This document shows positions 21,414 to 33,800 of a stretch of 64,000 nucleotides of DNA, piece after piece (the stretch's first letter is position 1; every line of letters starts with the position of its first letter). A model generated the notes under the pieces. That model saw only the letters and a program-made list of their open reading frames with translations, had not been told where the DNA came from and did not search any database. The position numbers and the translations under genes are program-made. The DNA is taken from positions 12,785,501-12,849,500 of the forward strand of contig OX031060.1 of the NCBI GenBank assembly GCA_943736015.1, given 5' to 3'. The stretch is from Tridacna crocea. Taxonomy: Eukaryota > Mollusca > Bivalvia > Cardiida > Cardiidae.

Positions 21414-22721
21414 GCCAATAATAAGGTTACGAAAAGCGAAGATTGTCTATATCCAAGTGCCTTTGATTCATACGCTGACGCCTCTCTGTGAATACTTTTA
21501 TTTCCAATAGTTACGTCCCTTTTGTTCCTGGTATTTTACTAGCTGGCTGGACTGTGCCATTTCTTTTAGCGGTTGTCGAAGGCCGATTTTGAAACTCATC
21601 TGTGGAACAGAGTAAATTGAGTTATACTATGTCAAAAAGGTTCAATGTATATTTGTAACAGTGGCCTGTTACTAACACCATACATTGAACAATGCATTCT
21701 GAAATAAACAGTGTTCACTTTTGAATTGGGGTATTGTGTACACAAGTTGGACAGAGAGAAATCAGAAAGGATGAGTGAATAAGAGGTGAAGTGTGTTGGA
21801 TATAAGAGAAAAGAGGATTTGAGAGCCTTCTGCTACTTTGTGTGGATGTATGTTTGATGTGTTTTGTGGTGAGTCATTTTCTTATGCAGTTTGCGATTAT
21901 TTGTATTTGCATTGTAGTATGCTTAATTCTATTGAAACTGTTTTCTTTTTGTTTATTTTGTTGATACATTTTGCTTTTCATATTTTCAAGTCGTATTTGT
22001 CTGCATATCAGTCTGATCTTATTTTCTGTTTGCATGGCTTAAAAATAATGCTTTCAGTTTAACAAACCTTTTACTATGCGTATGCCTAGCTTTGTGCATG
22101 TATATGTGTTGCTATGTTTATGCCTAGTATAGTATTGTAATTTGTGTAGCAGGGGTCTTGCCAATTTTGCTGAGAGTGTGTTTTCTTTCTTATTTCATGT
22201 AGGTCGGGTCCCCGCCTTTTTTCTGGAATGTAGAGTTGCTTTGGAAGATTTCCGAAATATGCTACATAGAGAGAGTGAAAGTTTTGAAGAGACTCTATAA
22301 CAATAGGCGTTCTTATATATGAAGATTCAACTATTATTACACACTTTCTTTTTATAATTCTATTTATTAAATGACATCTGTTTTGAAAATTTTGAGGATT
22401 TCATCCGATTTTGTTATTCCATTCTCACAAAAAGGATTATGAGTGACAAAAAAATACTTGGGATCATTTTCACATCCTTGCAATATTTCAAAAGTATCAA
22501 CCCATGTCAGCCCACTCACGATGACATGTATCAAAAGTTGGGTTTTATTTTTTGTTATTTGTTATTTGTAACTTGTAAATTTTCAGCATACTAAGGATTA
22601 TTTTACCTTATGATTTGGTCAGTTTATAGAAAAAAAAACAGATCTTTGCTATGCAAAGACTTGCATGGTAAAGTTCAGTATGCAGATGCATTACAGTTTT
22701 CCAATAGTGCCTGTTAAGTTA
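21414..22721. other. AT-rich intergenic DNA, no gene seen
   Basis: The frame 21838-22062 is T-rich and hydrophobic with no domain signature. No repeat was recognised. Confidence 0.45.
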
Positions 22722-22945
22722 TTAACCCTTTACCAAACAATCCCTGTTTTTTTACGATCCAGAGGAGGAAACAGCCTGAAAAAATTGTGGGAAAAGGAGA
22801 AAATGCTGGTAACCAGCATTTTCTCCTTTTCCCACAATGTTTTCTACTCTGCTTATGTAAAGTTTCAATTTTTGAGCTACGTTTATTTTGCCGTCTGCAA
22901 ACGCTTACAATTCAGACAAGCCTAAAATTGTGCCGTTTGGTAAGG
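22722..22945 (+). mobile_element. Foldback MITE (family M), copy at 22.7 kb
   Basis: Family description: about 230 bp bounded by TTAA, with inverted ends CCCTTTACC / GGTAAAGGG. Subterminal GCAAATGCTTTCAATTTGG and CCTGAGAAAGAAGCC blocks follow, and the centre is a perfect palindrome around GTGGGAAAAGGAGAAAATGC / GCATTTTCTCCTTTTCCCAC. TTAA targets and CCC-starting ends are characteristic of piggyBac-type transposons, so this is probably a non-autonomous piggyBac-like MITE (inference). Here the left end is intact and the right end decayed. Confidence 0.8.
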
Positions 22946-23228
22946 ACTTGAGTGAATAATTAAGAAAAACCGTTCAGCCTACGATTTTTTTGAATTATTT
23001 CTCAAAATCTCGGTAATATGTAGTCTAATTTTCTGTAAAAATTCATTTGTGAAAATGAAACGTTAAGAAACTTAAATTATTTTTGTTGAAACTGTAAAAT
23101 TCAGTATACAAACCTGCTTTCCAAAAATCAAAAGGGGTTTCCTCAAGCCTTGGTTTCCTGAAATATAATTTTAATGCTTAAGTAAGGATAATTACCAACA
23201 ATAATCAGTTATCCCCCCTTGAGTCCTC

Positions 23229-23456
23229 TTAACTCTTTACCACACGAGAAAATTGTACACTGGTCCAAATTCAAAGCATTTGCAGACGACAAAACAAAGG
23301 TAACTGAAAAATTAAAATTTGTTCTGGGAAGGGTAGAAAACACTGTGGGAAAGGAGAAAATGCTGGTTACCAGCATTTTCTCCTTTTCCCACAGTGTTTT
23401 GAAAAGGCTTCTTTCTCAGGGGCGTCGATAGTAGGGATTGTGTGGTAATGGGTTAA
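23229..23456 (+). mobile_element. Foldback MITE family M copy
   Basis: Both TTAA ends are present. Orientation is opposite to the 22.7-kb copy, with the GCAGACGAC block at the left. Confidence 0.8.
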
Positions 23457-23685
23457 ACTGTACTCTGGTCTGTTTAGGGGTAATTACTTGGATTTTATTG
23501 TTGATTTTATTTGAACTTGCATAACCGTGTCTTGAACTGACTTGAGGTTTCTTTTCTTTTGTTAGTTTAGAGCCTTCTTAAGCTAGACGATTCAAGCTTA
23601 GCTTTTAGAATTATGATTCACCAACCTAAAAAATTCCCATTTTAAAAAAGTACTCAGGCTTATGAGTATGCAGAAAATCTTGTCA

Positions 23686-23913
23686 TTAACTCATTACCAA
23701 ACGAATAAATTTTAAGTTTCTCCAAATTGAAAGAATTTGGGGACGCCAAACTAAAAGTGACTGAAAATTTGAAATTTGTTTTGTGAAGGGTAAAAAACAT
23801 TGTGGGAAAAGGAGAACATGCTGGTTACCAGCATTTTCTCCTTTTCCCACAATGTTTTTAAAAGCTTCTTTTTCAAGGTCGTCAATAGTAGGGATTGTGT
23901 GGTAATAGGTTAA
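23686..23913 (+). mobile_element. Foldback MITE family M copy
   Basis: Ends are TTAACTCATTACC and GGTAATAGGTTAA. The central palindrome is intact, with one substitution (GAACATGC). Confidence 0.8.
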
Positions 23914-24274
23914 GTAACACTCCTTGTATATTACAAGGTTTTATCTCTCTTCATTCTGTGGCTTGCAATCTACATATCGTTTATTCGATAAACTTTTAAA
24001 GGAGGGTATTTAGATTTTTCCCATCTCACCATATTGAAAAATATATATATCACTAAAATTTACATAACAATAAAAATCATCAATAACTAGGAATCATAAA
24101 ATTACAAAACAAAAAAAAGTTGATGGTATTCCCTTAAAAGGCTGCGTAGCCTCACAAGGTATTTTTAGATTTTGCTCCAAAAATCAAAAAGCCATTATTT
24201 TTCACAATATCTTCTTCGGATGCTATGTTTGAAGTTTCGTCTGTGTATTTCCAGTATGTAAATGAGCGAGTTGC

Positions 24275-24598
24275 TCATGTAAAAATAGACCGTGTTTCCC
24301 GTCGGTGTCGACCTGGCGTGTAGTAAATCTCTAATTTCTCTTGTTGTCGCATGGTTTTCGACCACTGGGGTTTATGAATGGAAATTATAAGGCTTTGGGA
24401 GTATAAGGATGATTTTTGTAAAATTTTCGCCCCAAAATCTGAAGGGCCGCCTTTAAAGCTTAGTAGGGTACTCCCGCACTTACTGTCATATACTTCTGCG
24501 TTTCCTATGATGTAAAGCAAACCTATTTTTAGGTGCGCTATACACAAGATGACAAGAGACAATACTTTATTAACTAAAACTTTACTGTTTCTTGTCAT
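24275..24598 (-). other. Candidate first exon with signal peptide (unconfirmed)
   Basis: The minus frame of 107 codons starts with a basic residue followed by a hydrophobic core (VLSLVILCIAHLKIGLL), like a signal peptide. A strong splice-donor match, GTAAGT, occurs right after VYD at codon 38, so the true exon could be only 24484-24598. No domain is recognised and no partner exon was found. It may be a chance frame. Confidence 0.2.
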
Positions 24599-24795
24599 TA
24601 TGATGTAAATGATAGGTAACAGTGGTATGTAATAGTCTCAGATAAATTAAAATCGTTAGAAGAATGTAGATGATGATGAAAAAGTTGGTAACCACCAAAG
24701 AAAAAAATATCTATGTTTATGGTCAAAAGTTTACTTATATAACTAACATCAAAGCTTCAGATAACAGGGAAATTCTAAATCCATTATTTCTCTTC

Positions 24796-24872
24796 TAAAC
24801 CCAATGTTGAGGATACTCATTAGAATCGTCTCGAAGAGACGTTTCTAATGAGTACCCACAACATAGGGTTTA
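24796..24872. repeat. Hairpin repeat, 77 bp
   Basis: TAAACCC..TGTTG..GATACTCATTAGAA..CGTCTC pairs with GAGACG..TTCTAATGAGTA..CAACA..GGGTTTA, with few mismatches and almost no loop. MITE-like; no second copy was noticed. Confidence 0.7.
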
Positions 24873-24990
24873 GTGAATAATAATTAATATTTTCGATTTT
24901 GAAATCAAAATCACTCCTTCTGTCTGGGGGGCTCTGTAACATAAAATAATTTTAATTTTGTTTTTCACCGTTTCAGAACCCCATACAATA

Positions 24991-25219
24991 TTAACCCTTT
25001 CCCAAACCATCCTTGGTTTTTACGGGTCTGGAATAGTAGCCTTTTGAAAACATTGTGGGAAAAGGAGAAAATGCTGGTTACCAGCATTTTCTCCTTTGCC
25101 CACAATGTTTTCTACCCTACCATAGACAGAAATCATCTTTTCAGCAAGAGTTGAATTGTCATCTGCAAATGCTTTCAATGTGGTCTAGTCCAAAAGTTTG
25201 TCGTTTGGGAAAGGGTTAA
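24991..25219 (+). mobile_element. Foldback MITE family M copy
   Basis: Ends are TTAACCCTTTCCCAAAC and GTTTGGGAAAGGGTTAA, so both termini carry the CCC variant in matching form. Confidence 0.82.
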
Positions 25220-25382
25220 AGGCTTTTACGTGCGTCATATAGATCAAAATCAGAACGCTGACAAAATTAAAATCGACGCAAAAACTTTCCGGCACTGTCA
25301 TTAAATCTGTAACTGTTATGGCGACAAGGATGCTGCATACAAATTCAAACAGGGTTGGAACAGTTGGAATTTTGACTAAATA

Positions 25383-25966
25383 CAGGGTGACACAAAAAAA
25401 CGGTCATCACCTAAACTTGAAAAACTTTTGAAATAATAAATCAATTCTTGGTCGACGGAGAAGGGTCGTCAGGGTCCTCCAGTGGATCCAGCAGGATGGT
25501 GCCACCCCTACACCTCAAACGAATCATTGGCATGGCTACAGCAGCGTTTCCCTTACCGATTGATCAGCCGCAGGTGTGACCTGCAGTGGTCGCCGCATTC
25601 ACCGAACTTGAACCTCCCAGATTTTTATCCGTGCGGATACCTTATGGACAGGGTGTATGGCAACAACCCCCAGACTATCCTTGACCTGAAGGCAGCAATC
25701 ATAGCAGCAATAAGAGCGATCCCAAGGGAGGAATGCCGGAGGGTCATCGAGAACTTTCCCTGCAGCGCCGGGGAGCCCATTTAGAGCACATTTTTTGAGC
25801 GCCAGTGAAACAAAGAGTTTTTGTAGTACGGACTTGAAACTTTGGAGATGTCTGCTACACAGGCTTGACCTAATGTAATGTAGCTGAAGTTTTGTGTCAA
25901 GCTAAATAAAATTTTGGAAGTTATTCGATTTTTGGTGATGACCGCTTTTTTGTGTGTGTCACCCTG
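25383..25966 (+). mobile_element. Internally deleted mariner/Tc1-type transposon
   Basis: Inverted ends CAGGGTGACACA / TGTGTCACCCTG continue as AAAAAACGGTCATCACC / GGTGATGACCGCTTTTTT. TA precedes the left end; the right flank is TG, so the TA duplication is not intact. The interior retains only the C-terminal third of a transposase. Confidence 0.8.
25470..25784 (+). pseudogene. Mariner/Tc1-superfamily transposase, C-terminal remnant
   Basis: The frame 25482-25784 encodes a DDE-transposase C-terminus: AWLQQRFPYRLISRR, QWSPHSP, LPDFYPCGYLMDRVY, PQTILDLKAAI and PREECRRVIENF. Just upstream, WIQQDGAT in another frame is the motif holding the second catalytic Asp, so a one-base shift breaks the gene at about 25505. 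The third catalytic position is kept as D in LPDF, but SPDLNP has become SPNLNL. The N-terminal HTH and the first Asp are deleted. It is not functional. Confidence 0.8.
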
Positions 25967-26302
25967 TGCCATGGTTAACAGATTTTTCTGTTTTAGATAC
26001 TTCATCTTGTCTATCGATCAGAGCATCATCATACACAAGCAAACACAGATACGGATGTACTGATGGCACAATGGCACCATAATTATTCACACTCTTTGCA
26101 AGCACCTTGTCTTGATTTTTTAAGTGAAGAGTCCCTAACTCCCTTAAAGATGACAAATGAAAACCCGTAAACATGAATCAAGTCTGAAAAAAGGTATAAC
26201 TTACGGTCGTATCTTTTTAGGTTTGCTGAAAAATACAAGAATAGTTTTGAGTTCATGTGAAGTGTTATAAAGCATTCTCTAACAGGTCTTTTATTCCTTT
26301 CC

Positions 26303-26534
26303 TTTACCCCTTTACTATACGGCAAAATTTTAGACCATTCCAAATTAAAAGCATTTGAAGACAACAATTCCAAAGAGGCTCAAATGGTGCAATTTTTCTT
26401 TGATAGGGTAGAAAACTTTGTGGAAAAAGGAAAGAAAATGCTGGTTACCAGCATTTTCTCCTTTTCCCACAATGTTTTCAAAAGGCTGCTTTTTCAGTGT
26501 CGTTAAAAGTCGTCATTGTGTGGTAAAGGGTTAA
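26303..26534 (+). mobile_element. Foldback MITE family M copy
   Basis: The right end GGTAAAGGGTTAA is intact. The left end is degraded (TTTACCCCTTTAC), and one stem has a two-base insertion (GAAAGAAAATGC). Confidence 0.78.
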
Positions 26535-26645
26535 AATCCTGACTGGTTTGATATCATTGTATCTTTAACGTAAGCAATAACGTGTTTTAACGACCCAAAG
26601 AAATAAAGCTTTCAGCGACCCCTTGAAATAAAGCTTTTGGGAACC

Positions 26646-26912
26646 AATGGCTTGCAACATGCAGAAAGGGGCATTCGGACATTTGTGTAAAGTGTCGTCT
26701 TGGATCAGTCTGCGCAGTCGGCCTAGGCTAATCCGAAACGACACTTTACGGCTACATTAGATTTTGTGCTACAGTAGACTTGCCAAAAACAGAAAATTAC
26801 ATTAAAACGGAAAGTGTCGTTTCGGATTAGCCTGCGAGGACTGCGCTGGGTGGTCCGAGACGACACTTTACGCAAATGTCCGAATGCCTCTTGTTGCATG
26901 TTGCAAGCCATA
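26646..26912. mobile_element. TIR element (GCAACATGCA ends), uninterrupted
   Basis: ATGGCTTGCAACATGC and its complement form the ends. The inner AAGTGTCGTNTCGGAT blocks face each other, and CTACATTAGATTTTGTGCTA lies between. Same family as 20911-21413. It gives the uninterrupted form used to recognise the insertion there. Confidence 0.75.
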
Positions 26913-27531
26913 TTGGGAAAAAAAGAAGGAAATGCAGGTGATCAGTATTTGTTCTTTTTTCCCAGTATGATTCCTTCTGTTCTACTCTTCAAAGACAAGT
27001 TATATCGTTTCGGCTACATTCATTTTTTAGTCAGCAAATCCTTTTAAAATGGACAAGTCGGATATTCGTCATCATTACTGTATATGCACCTAATTTAACA
27101 CCATAGGAGAGGGCACCTTTCGGAAATACTGGGAAAATAACCCTTGATACAAAAGATTCTTCTTTTCCAACACCGTTTTTAAATATGTACATTCTGCTTT
27201 GTATAAAAGCGATTACAGTGTCGCTGTTGTTAATAGCACTGATCTTTCGGAATGTCGATGCGCTACTTTGTGCTCCACCTTGGTTTTCCCTCTGAAGGTC
27301 TAATAATCGAATTTTATCGACGGTGAATTACTTTGGCACCAGTTTTCTTTCTCTTGTTAAAAGTTGCTGTATTGGACAGAAAAGGAGAATTGAAAAGTTT
27401 CGGTAGGTCTCACCTGAACTGACGTGACAGAAACGGACAAAGAACGAATGCTCTATCATTCACAACTGATTAAAAATGCAACCTCAATTTGTCATTTTTT
27501 GATATTCTTAGAGCTGCGTTTCTCAAACCTC
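26913..27531. other. 3' flank of the cadherin gene, no gene seen
   Basis: A decayed family-M fragment occupies about 26920-27056. The rest has no recognised content. Confidence 0.45.
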
Positions 27532-27537
27532 TTTAAT
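27532..27537 (-). terminator. Possible polyadenylation signal ATTAAA of the cadherin gene
   Basis: ATTAAA on the minus strand lies about 115 bases past the cadherin stop codon. It is the common variant of AATAAA. Confidence 0.4.
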
Positions 27538-27650
27538 TTTACAATAAATTTGTGAATACAAACTTACATATATACTGATATAAAACATAAAGACTAATAA
27601 AACAATTTGTGGGTTTTATAAAAGGATTTGCGGTATGTACGAGCAGCATA

Positions 27651-27869
27651 CTAGTATACGTACTTTTGAGTAGAACCTCTGTTCCAAACATATTTTCTTA
27701 TTAGGTAAGTCGTAAGTCCACACAAAGGAATTCCAAGAAGGCCTGCAATCACGAGAACAGCGATGTTACCTGGCTCATTCCAAAATGTCTTATCGTTCGG
27801 AGGCTGTGTTGGGGAGACAGTCGTTGTAGCGGATACTGTTGTGGTGGCGACGGTGGTTAAGTTTGCTGC
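27651..27869 (-). CDS. Cadherin gene, last coding exon (stalk, membrane helix, tail)
   Basis: The acceptor TTTCTATAG precedes a phase-0 exon. It encodes a Thr-rich stalk (LTTVATTTVSATTTVS), PTQPPNDKTFW, a membrane helix from GNIAVLVIAGLLGIPLCG to about TYLI, then RKYVWNRGSTQKYVY and a TAG stop at 27651. Confidence 0.88.
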   Translation of the reverse strand, partial: AANLTTVATTTVSATTTVSPTQPPNDKTFWNEPGNIAVLVIAGLLGIPLCGLTTYLIRKYVWNRGSTQKYVY

Positions 27870-30800
27870 CTATAGAAATACACTGGATGAAATTGTTGTC
27901 AAACTCAGGTCAAAGAAAGAATAATACTAACAATACCAAAGTCATATCGATGCTTTTTAACTCTTTACAAAACGACAAAATTTTAGACTGGTCCAAATTG
28001 AAAGCACTTGCAGACGACAAAATAAACGTAACTCAAAAAAAGGAGAAAATGCTGGTTACCTGCAGTTTGTCCTTTTTCCACAATGGTTTCATGAGGCTTC
28101 TATCTAAGGGTGGTAAAAACCAGGGATTGTTTGGTAAAGGGTTAAATACCCTATCCTAGCGATACTATGTTTTTACGACCCAAACTAGAAAGGTTTTTGG
28201 GAAAAAATACGAGAAAGAGAATAAATACTTATTACCATTAAATGCACCGTGTGACATTTTTTTTACATCGCACAAGCTAAAATTTTGTCGTCTGGTAGAG
28301 AGTCTTGCAGATTCTACCCTCATACCCAGCGCCTTTGCATGGCAACCTAGTTAGTTTTAGATGCTGTTATTATAACATGATATTTTTACACCTGACAATA
28401 CTAGTCGGACAAATTAAAAGACGAAATAGCAACATGGGGGACATATCTGGTACACACTTTGATTTCCAGTCTAAATGTACTCCAATAACATACAATTACG
28501 TCATGCACACACGCAATAGCAGTCGACGGAGAAATGTTAATATTGAGCGCACGGCAGTTTAGCAAGTGCCCAGGGATGGTATTGAAAAAGAACAAAACAC
28601 TGAATAGACCAACAATGGGATGGTCAAGAGCGAAAACACACTACATTTATGATTGTAAGTCTCGTTGTTTTGAAACTTTCAGAAATGTTGGAGAACACTA
28701 CGTCTCCAGTACTCGAAAACCACACCGAAAGCAGAGAGCTTTCAGAAAAAAAAAACATAAAGAGCGAAATAAGTTAGTAACGTGGTTTAAATATTTCACA
28801 AGATTATCACCTGATAAATAAGATCGACTGTAGTTGTTCCACTCAGTGAAGGTGAACCATTGTCCGTGACCGTCACAACGAACCTGAAGGAGTCCCCGTA
28901 AGTGAGACTGGGTTCCGGATCAGTTTGTAACACGATAACTCCACTCGGGAGGAGGCTGAAATACGTACTTCCGGTTCCAGAAGTTGACCACGTATAATCA
29001 AGCACTGCATTATCACCCGAGTCTAAAATGGAGTTTCAAGATTGTCATGTCTTACAGAAGCATTCCATAGAATTAGATCCGAGTCGGTAAGTCAATAATT
29101 ATCATCTATCGAATTATAGAAGGAATTATAAATACAATATAGTCTCAAAATACAGTTCGCATACAAACAAATTAAGCGGTAGTATGCAGAAAGTTTGCCT
29201 GATATTCGTCGATACCTCTGACAGATACATGAAACTGCTTTTTCACATTTACTGTGGACAGATACATGCTTTGGAAAACAAAATTTAAGTGCAAGTCCAA
29301 TGTCAAACTGGTATACGGCTTTTTATCAACAAAAGCAATCACAGGAACACATAACGTAAAGCTATTCTTTGGCATCCATGAATGTGGTACTCAACCGAAT
29401 TTCTCAGAATTTTTAGGAAGTTTAACCCTTTACCACACGACAAAATTTTAGACTGGTTCAAATTGAAAGCATTTGCAGACGACAAAATAAAGTCGACTGA
29501 AAAATTGAAATTTGTTCTGGGAAGGGTAAAAAACACTGTGGGAAAAGGAGAAAATGCTGGTTACCAGCATTTTCTCCTTTTCCCACAGTGTTTTCAAAAG
29601 GCTTCTTTCTCAGGGGCGTCAAAAGTAGGAATTGTGTGATAATGGGTTAAACGTATTGTATTAGCCACAAAAGATTGATTCAAAACCTTAAATATATATA
29701 CAGAAACATGTTTAGAAACCACCAAAAAATTGTCCAATTTTAAGGTTTTTGTCTTTAACCCTTTCCCAAACAATCCCTGGTTTGTACGGGTCAGCGGAAT
29801 AGAAGCCTTTTGAAAACATTGTGGGAAAAGGAGAAAATGCTGGTAACCAGCATTTTCTCCTTTTCCCACAATATTTTCTACCCTATCGTATAGAAAAATC
29901 ATCTCTTTAGCAACTATTAAATTGTCATCTGCAAAATGCTTTAAGTTTAGTCTGGTCCAAAATTTGCCGTTTGGGAAAGGGTTAAATTCCCATCCAGGGT
30001 GATACGTGATAGCCGCTAATGCTTACCAAGGGACAGATACATTTCAACACAAAAAGACAAGTATTCGTGTCTAACGATTGATTGATTAATTGACAAAAAA
30101 GGCAAGTATCCGTGTCTAACGATTGATTGATTAATTGACAAAAAAGGCAAGTATCCGTGTCTAACGATTGATTGATTAATTGACAAAAAAGGCAAGTATC
30201 CGTGTCTAACGATTGATTGATTAATTGACAAAAAAGGCAAGTATTCGTGTCTAACGATTGATTGACTAATTGACAAAAAAGGCAAGTATTCGTGTCTAAC
30301 GATTGATTGATTAATTGACAAATAAAAAATAGTATTCATGTCTAACGATTGATTGATTAAATGACAAAAAAGACAAGTATTCGTGTCTAACGATTGATTG
30401 ATTAAATGACAAAAAAGGCAAGTATTCGTGTCTAACGATTGATTGATTAATTGATAGTTTTTAATATTGATTGTTCCCAGTGGAGGCAAAGGATTCAACT
30501 AACGTATAAGGTACCTGCGTCAGTAGCCGAAAGTGTTTCAACGTTGTATGGCACACTCATCGTCTGGTCAAAGTATATAATGTAACCCGTGGCGCTAAAA
30601 CTTGGTGCATTGTCATTTATGTCCTCAACAGTCACGTAAAGTGTCGTGGTCCCTGAAACAAATATTGGTTTTACAAAATTTCTTTTCAAACTACTGGCTA
30701 CTTTCCCACATAATCGCCGTAGAAAAAGGTTCAGCGGTGAGAGAGGGGTGAATCCAATAATATGGACCTCATCAATCTTTTTGTGGCCAACAAACTGAAG

Positions 30801-33800
30801 ATACCTTGTTCCATTTACCGTTTAGTGAAGTTTCCTTATCTATGTCTCATCCTTACATCTACAACTACATCTACTCTATCTCGTCATTATCAGAATCATT
30901 ATCAGCAGCATATCGTCGGTTTACTTCAAAAATCTCGTAACTACAGCTTGTTTCAAGCTGTAGTTACGAGATTTTTGAAGTAAACCGACGACATTAAGTG
31001 TCAGCAACAGACCATTGACTACTTCATAGTCGACCTTGGCACTGTTCTTGTTGATACGTTCGCTTTCATAAAGTTGATAAGACTGAAAACATATGGAAAA
31101 TGCGAAAATGCCTGTAACCAACATTTTCTTCTTCCTCCATATTGTCTTTAGGAGCATTCTCCTGCAGGATCATTAAAACTCTTGACTCTTTAGAACAGTA
31201 AAAGAGAGCAATATTTATCTTCCATACGCATGTCTTTTACAGTGGTAGTGGTACGTTTTGTCTGTCGGATCCTCCACAGCCCAGTATATAAGGCGTTAGG
31301 TTTATACTTTAGTACTCTTGGTTCAATTCTTACAGGTCACACGGGAGTCTCCTTGAGCGAAGCACAATAGAGGGCGAGCCATTTACGAGAGAAACCCATG
31401 AACAACATAAATGAATGCGTTATCGGTGACAAACTGTCAGAAGGGACATACATGTAAACCTCATTCGGAAAAAAACACACTCATTTGTTAACAAGGTTTA
31501 AGATGTCAGCAAACTCTGTGAGACTCTTATTCCCAACCGAGTGCTTGTCTTCAATAATGTAACAATATTATATTTGACTTTGATACACTCCCCCTCCCCC
31601 CCCAAAAAAAAGATCCTATGTTACGAAATCGGTCGAAAACCGAAATTTAATCAGTTCAGTAAAGACACACTGTACCTGTCCAATCATAGTTATCAATACA
31701 GTGCACTCTAAAGGCAGTAGTATGTGGATGAACTGTGTCGACGTCATAATTTACGGCGAATCCTATGACACCGCTATTTGGATTTATCGTAAAATAGGTG
31801 GCGTTAATGGTATTCTGTAGATCGTAGATGAACGTACTTCCCGTATCGTCGTCTGTGACCGAAAATCCAGGATTGGCTGTATCGGTGTTCTATAATTGGA
31901 TTGCAACATGCTAAAAGGAGCATTCAAAATTTACAAAAACGTATCCGATTTGTTTAAAATGCTTATGTTGGATAAAAATCATAAAAATAAGATTAATCTT
32001 AGCGTTGTAATTACCGTCAATTTCGACTGTTGAATCAAGAGCTAAACAGAAGTCATCCATGTTTTTAAATAAGCCGTTGTATTAAATTGTTTTGACTATG
32101 CTTATCTCGAGTGCTTTTAGGCATTATTCATTGAAACAATGGTAGCAATGTGGTTTGAAAAAAAAAAGAGATAAAGAAGCGGTACCAACATTTTCCTCCT
32201 GTAGAGTGGCATAATATCTGCTGTATTGGAAAGCACATCTTTCATTGACGTCATTGATTTTCACCGTGAGCACATAGTCACTCTCACTGGTGCTCACTTT
32301 ACCGTCTGATACCGTGAACGTCAGAGTGAACGTATTCTGCTCCTCGTAATCGAACCTGTTACCGCTGGCCAGGCGAATCTGTTGTCCTGCAATGAAAACT
32401 GATTTCGATCACTTTCTGAATACATAGAGGATATTTGTTTTTTTCGGTTAAAGATCGAACTTTATTTCATCGAGTGGACACATCGGTAATATTTTCACGA
32501 GTGGCGCAGACACGAGTGAAAATATTACCGATGGTGTTTACGAGATGAAATAAATTTCGATCTTTCACCGAAATAAACAAATATTCTTTTTATTTCATGC
32601 GTTTAACCCTTTCTGGGAGGAGCTTTGTTGGATCATATTTGTAACAAATCATATATGTAACACCTGTTACATATATGATCACATATGTAACATGTGTTAC
32701 ATATATGACTCGGAAATCAAGCATAAATGTAACATATTTTGTGACGAATATGATCGATGCCGGTTTTTGATGTGACATGAAATCACATATGTCACAGGTC
32801 AATTTTGATTTAAAAACAGTACAAAAGAATGCATATTTACATCTGAAACACATTTGTAGCAGGTTTTTATTCACCAGATGGGCCAATATCTTGATACTGA
32901 TTTGTTGTGTCACTTTGTCCATCGTCGTCATCGGCGGTGACGTCGACGTCACTCTTTCGCGTCCGCTCCATATTTCCTCAACTCTTTAAAGGATATTCAT
33001 GAATATAATGTCCGGTATCGTGGCTGCTCTCTGTTTATATATATAAACATATATATATGGGCCACAACGTGAGAAAATGTACCTTCGGACAATTGGTGAA
33101 TATTTGATAAACAACGTTATTTTGAATGTATAATATTTCTGGAGTATGTTAGTCTTTATTTGAACAGATTATTCAGGTTATTTTGTGAGTTATGACCAAT
33201 TTACTATATGAACCCTACAAACGTCATTTACCTGAAAAATGAAGTCAAAGTTGTGTAATGCATTTCTGCGTGTTAGTAGAACCTACAAAACTCGATGCAT
33301 TTGCTTAAAACTGTTTAAGCACTGATCAAACCCCGTATTGTTACGGCAATATGTTGAAATTATTTTGTGTATTTTATTGCGATGTGGTTGCTATGATTAC
33401 CTTTTAACGATAGATATAGGAAAATATATAAAATGGGCTGAGACAAGGGCAGATAACTCCAAGTATTGAAATAAATATGTTTTAAAACTCATTCAGTTGA
33501 AAGATTACAATTACAGTGATATTTTTAAAACATTTATATTACATGATTTTTCCTCTTTTTGCAGCTTTCTACTAGTGATGACAGAATGTCCGAAGGTACA
33601 TTTTGTCACGTTGAGGTTCATGCGTTTGTGTGTGTGTGTGTGGGTGGGTGGGTGGGTGTGTGTGTGTGTGGGTGGGTGGGTGGGTGTGTGTGTGTGTGTG
33701 TGTGTGTGTGATTACACACATGTGTTACATATGTGATCATATATGTGTTACATATGTGATCATATATGTAACACATGTTACATTTGTGATCATATATGTA

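Noticed and set aside
25482..25784. Intact transposase gene
   Set aside because: The frame starts without the HTH and first catalytic residue, and upstream homology is in another frame, so it is a remnant.
30016..30498. 160-codon minus frame with 15-residue repeats
   Set aside because: It is a by-product of the 45-bp minisatellite, whose unit length is divisible by three; it lies in an intron and has no start or splice context.
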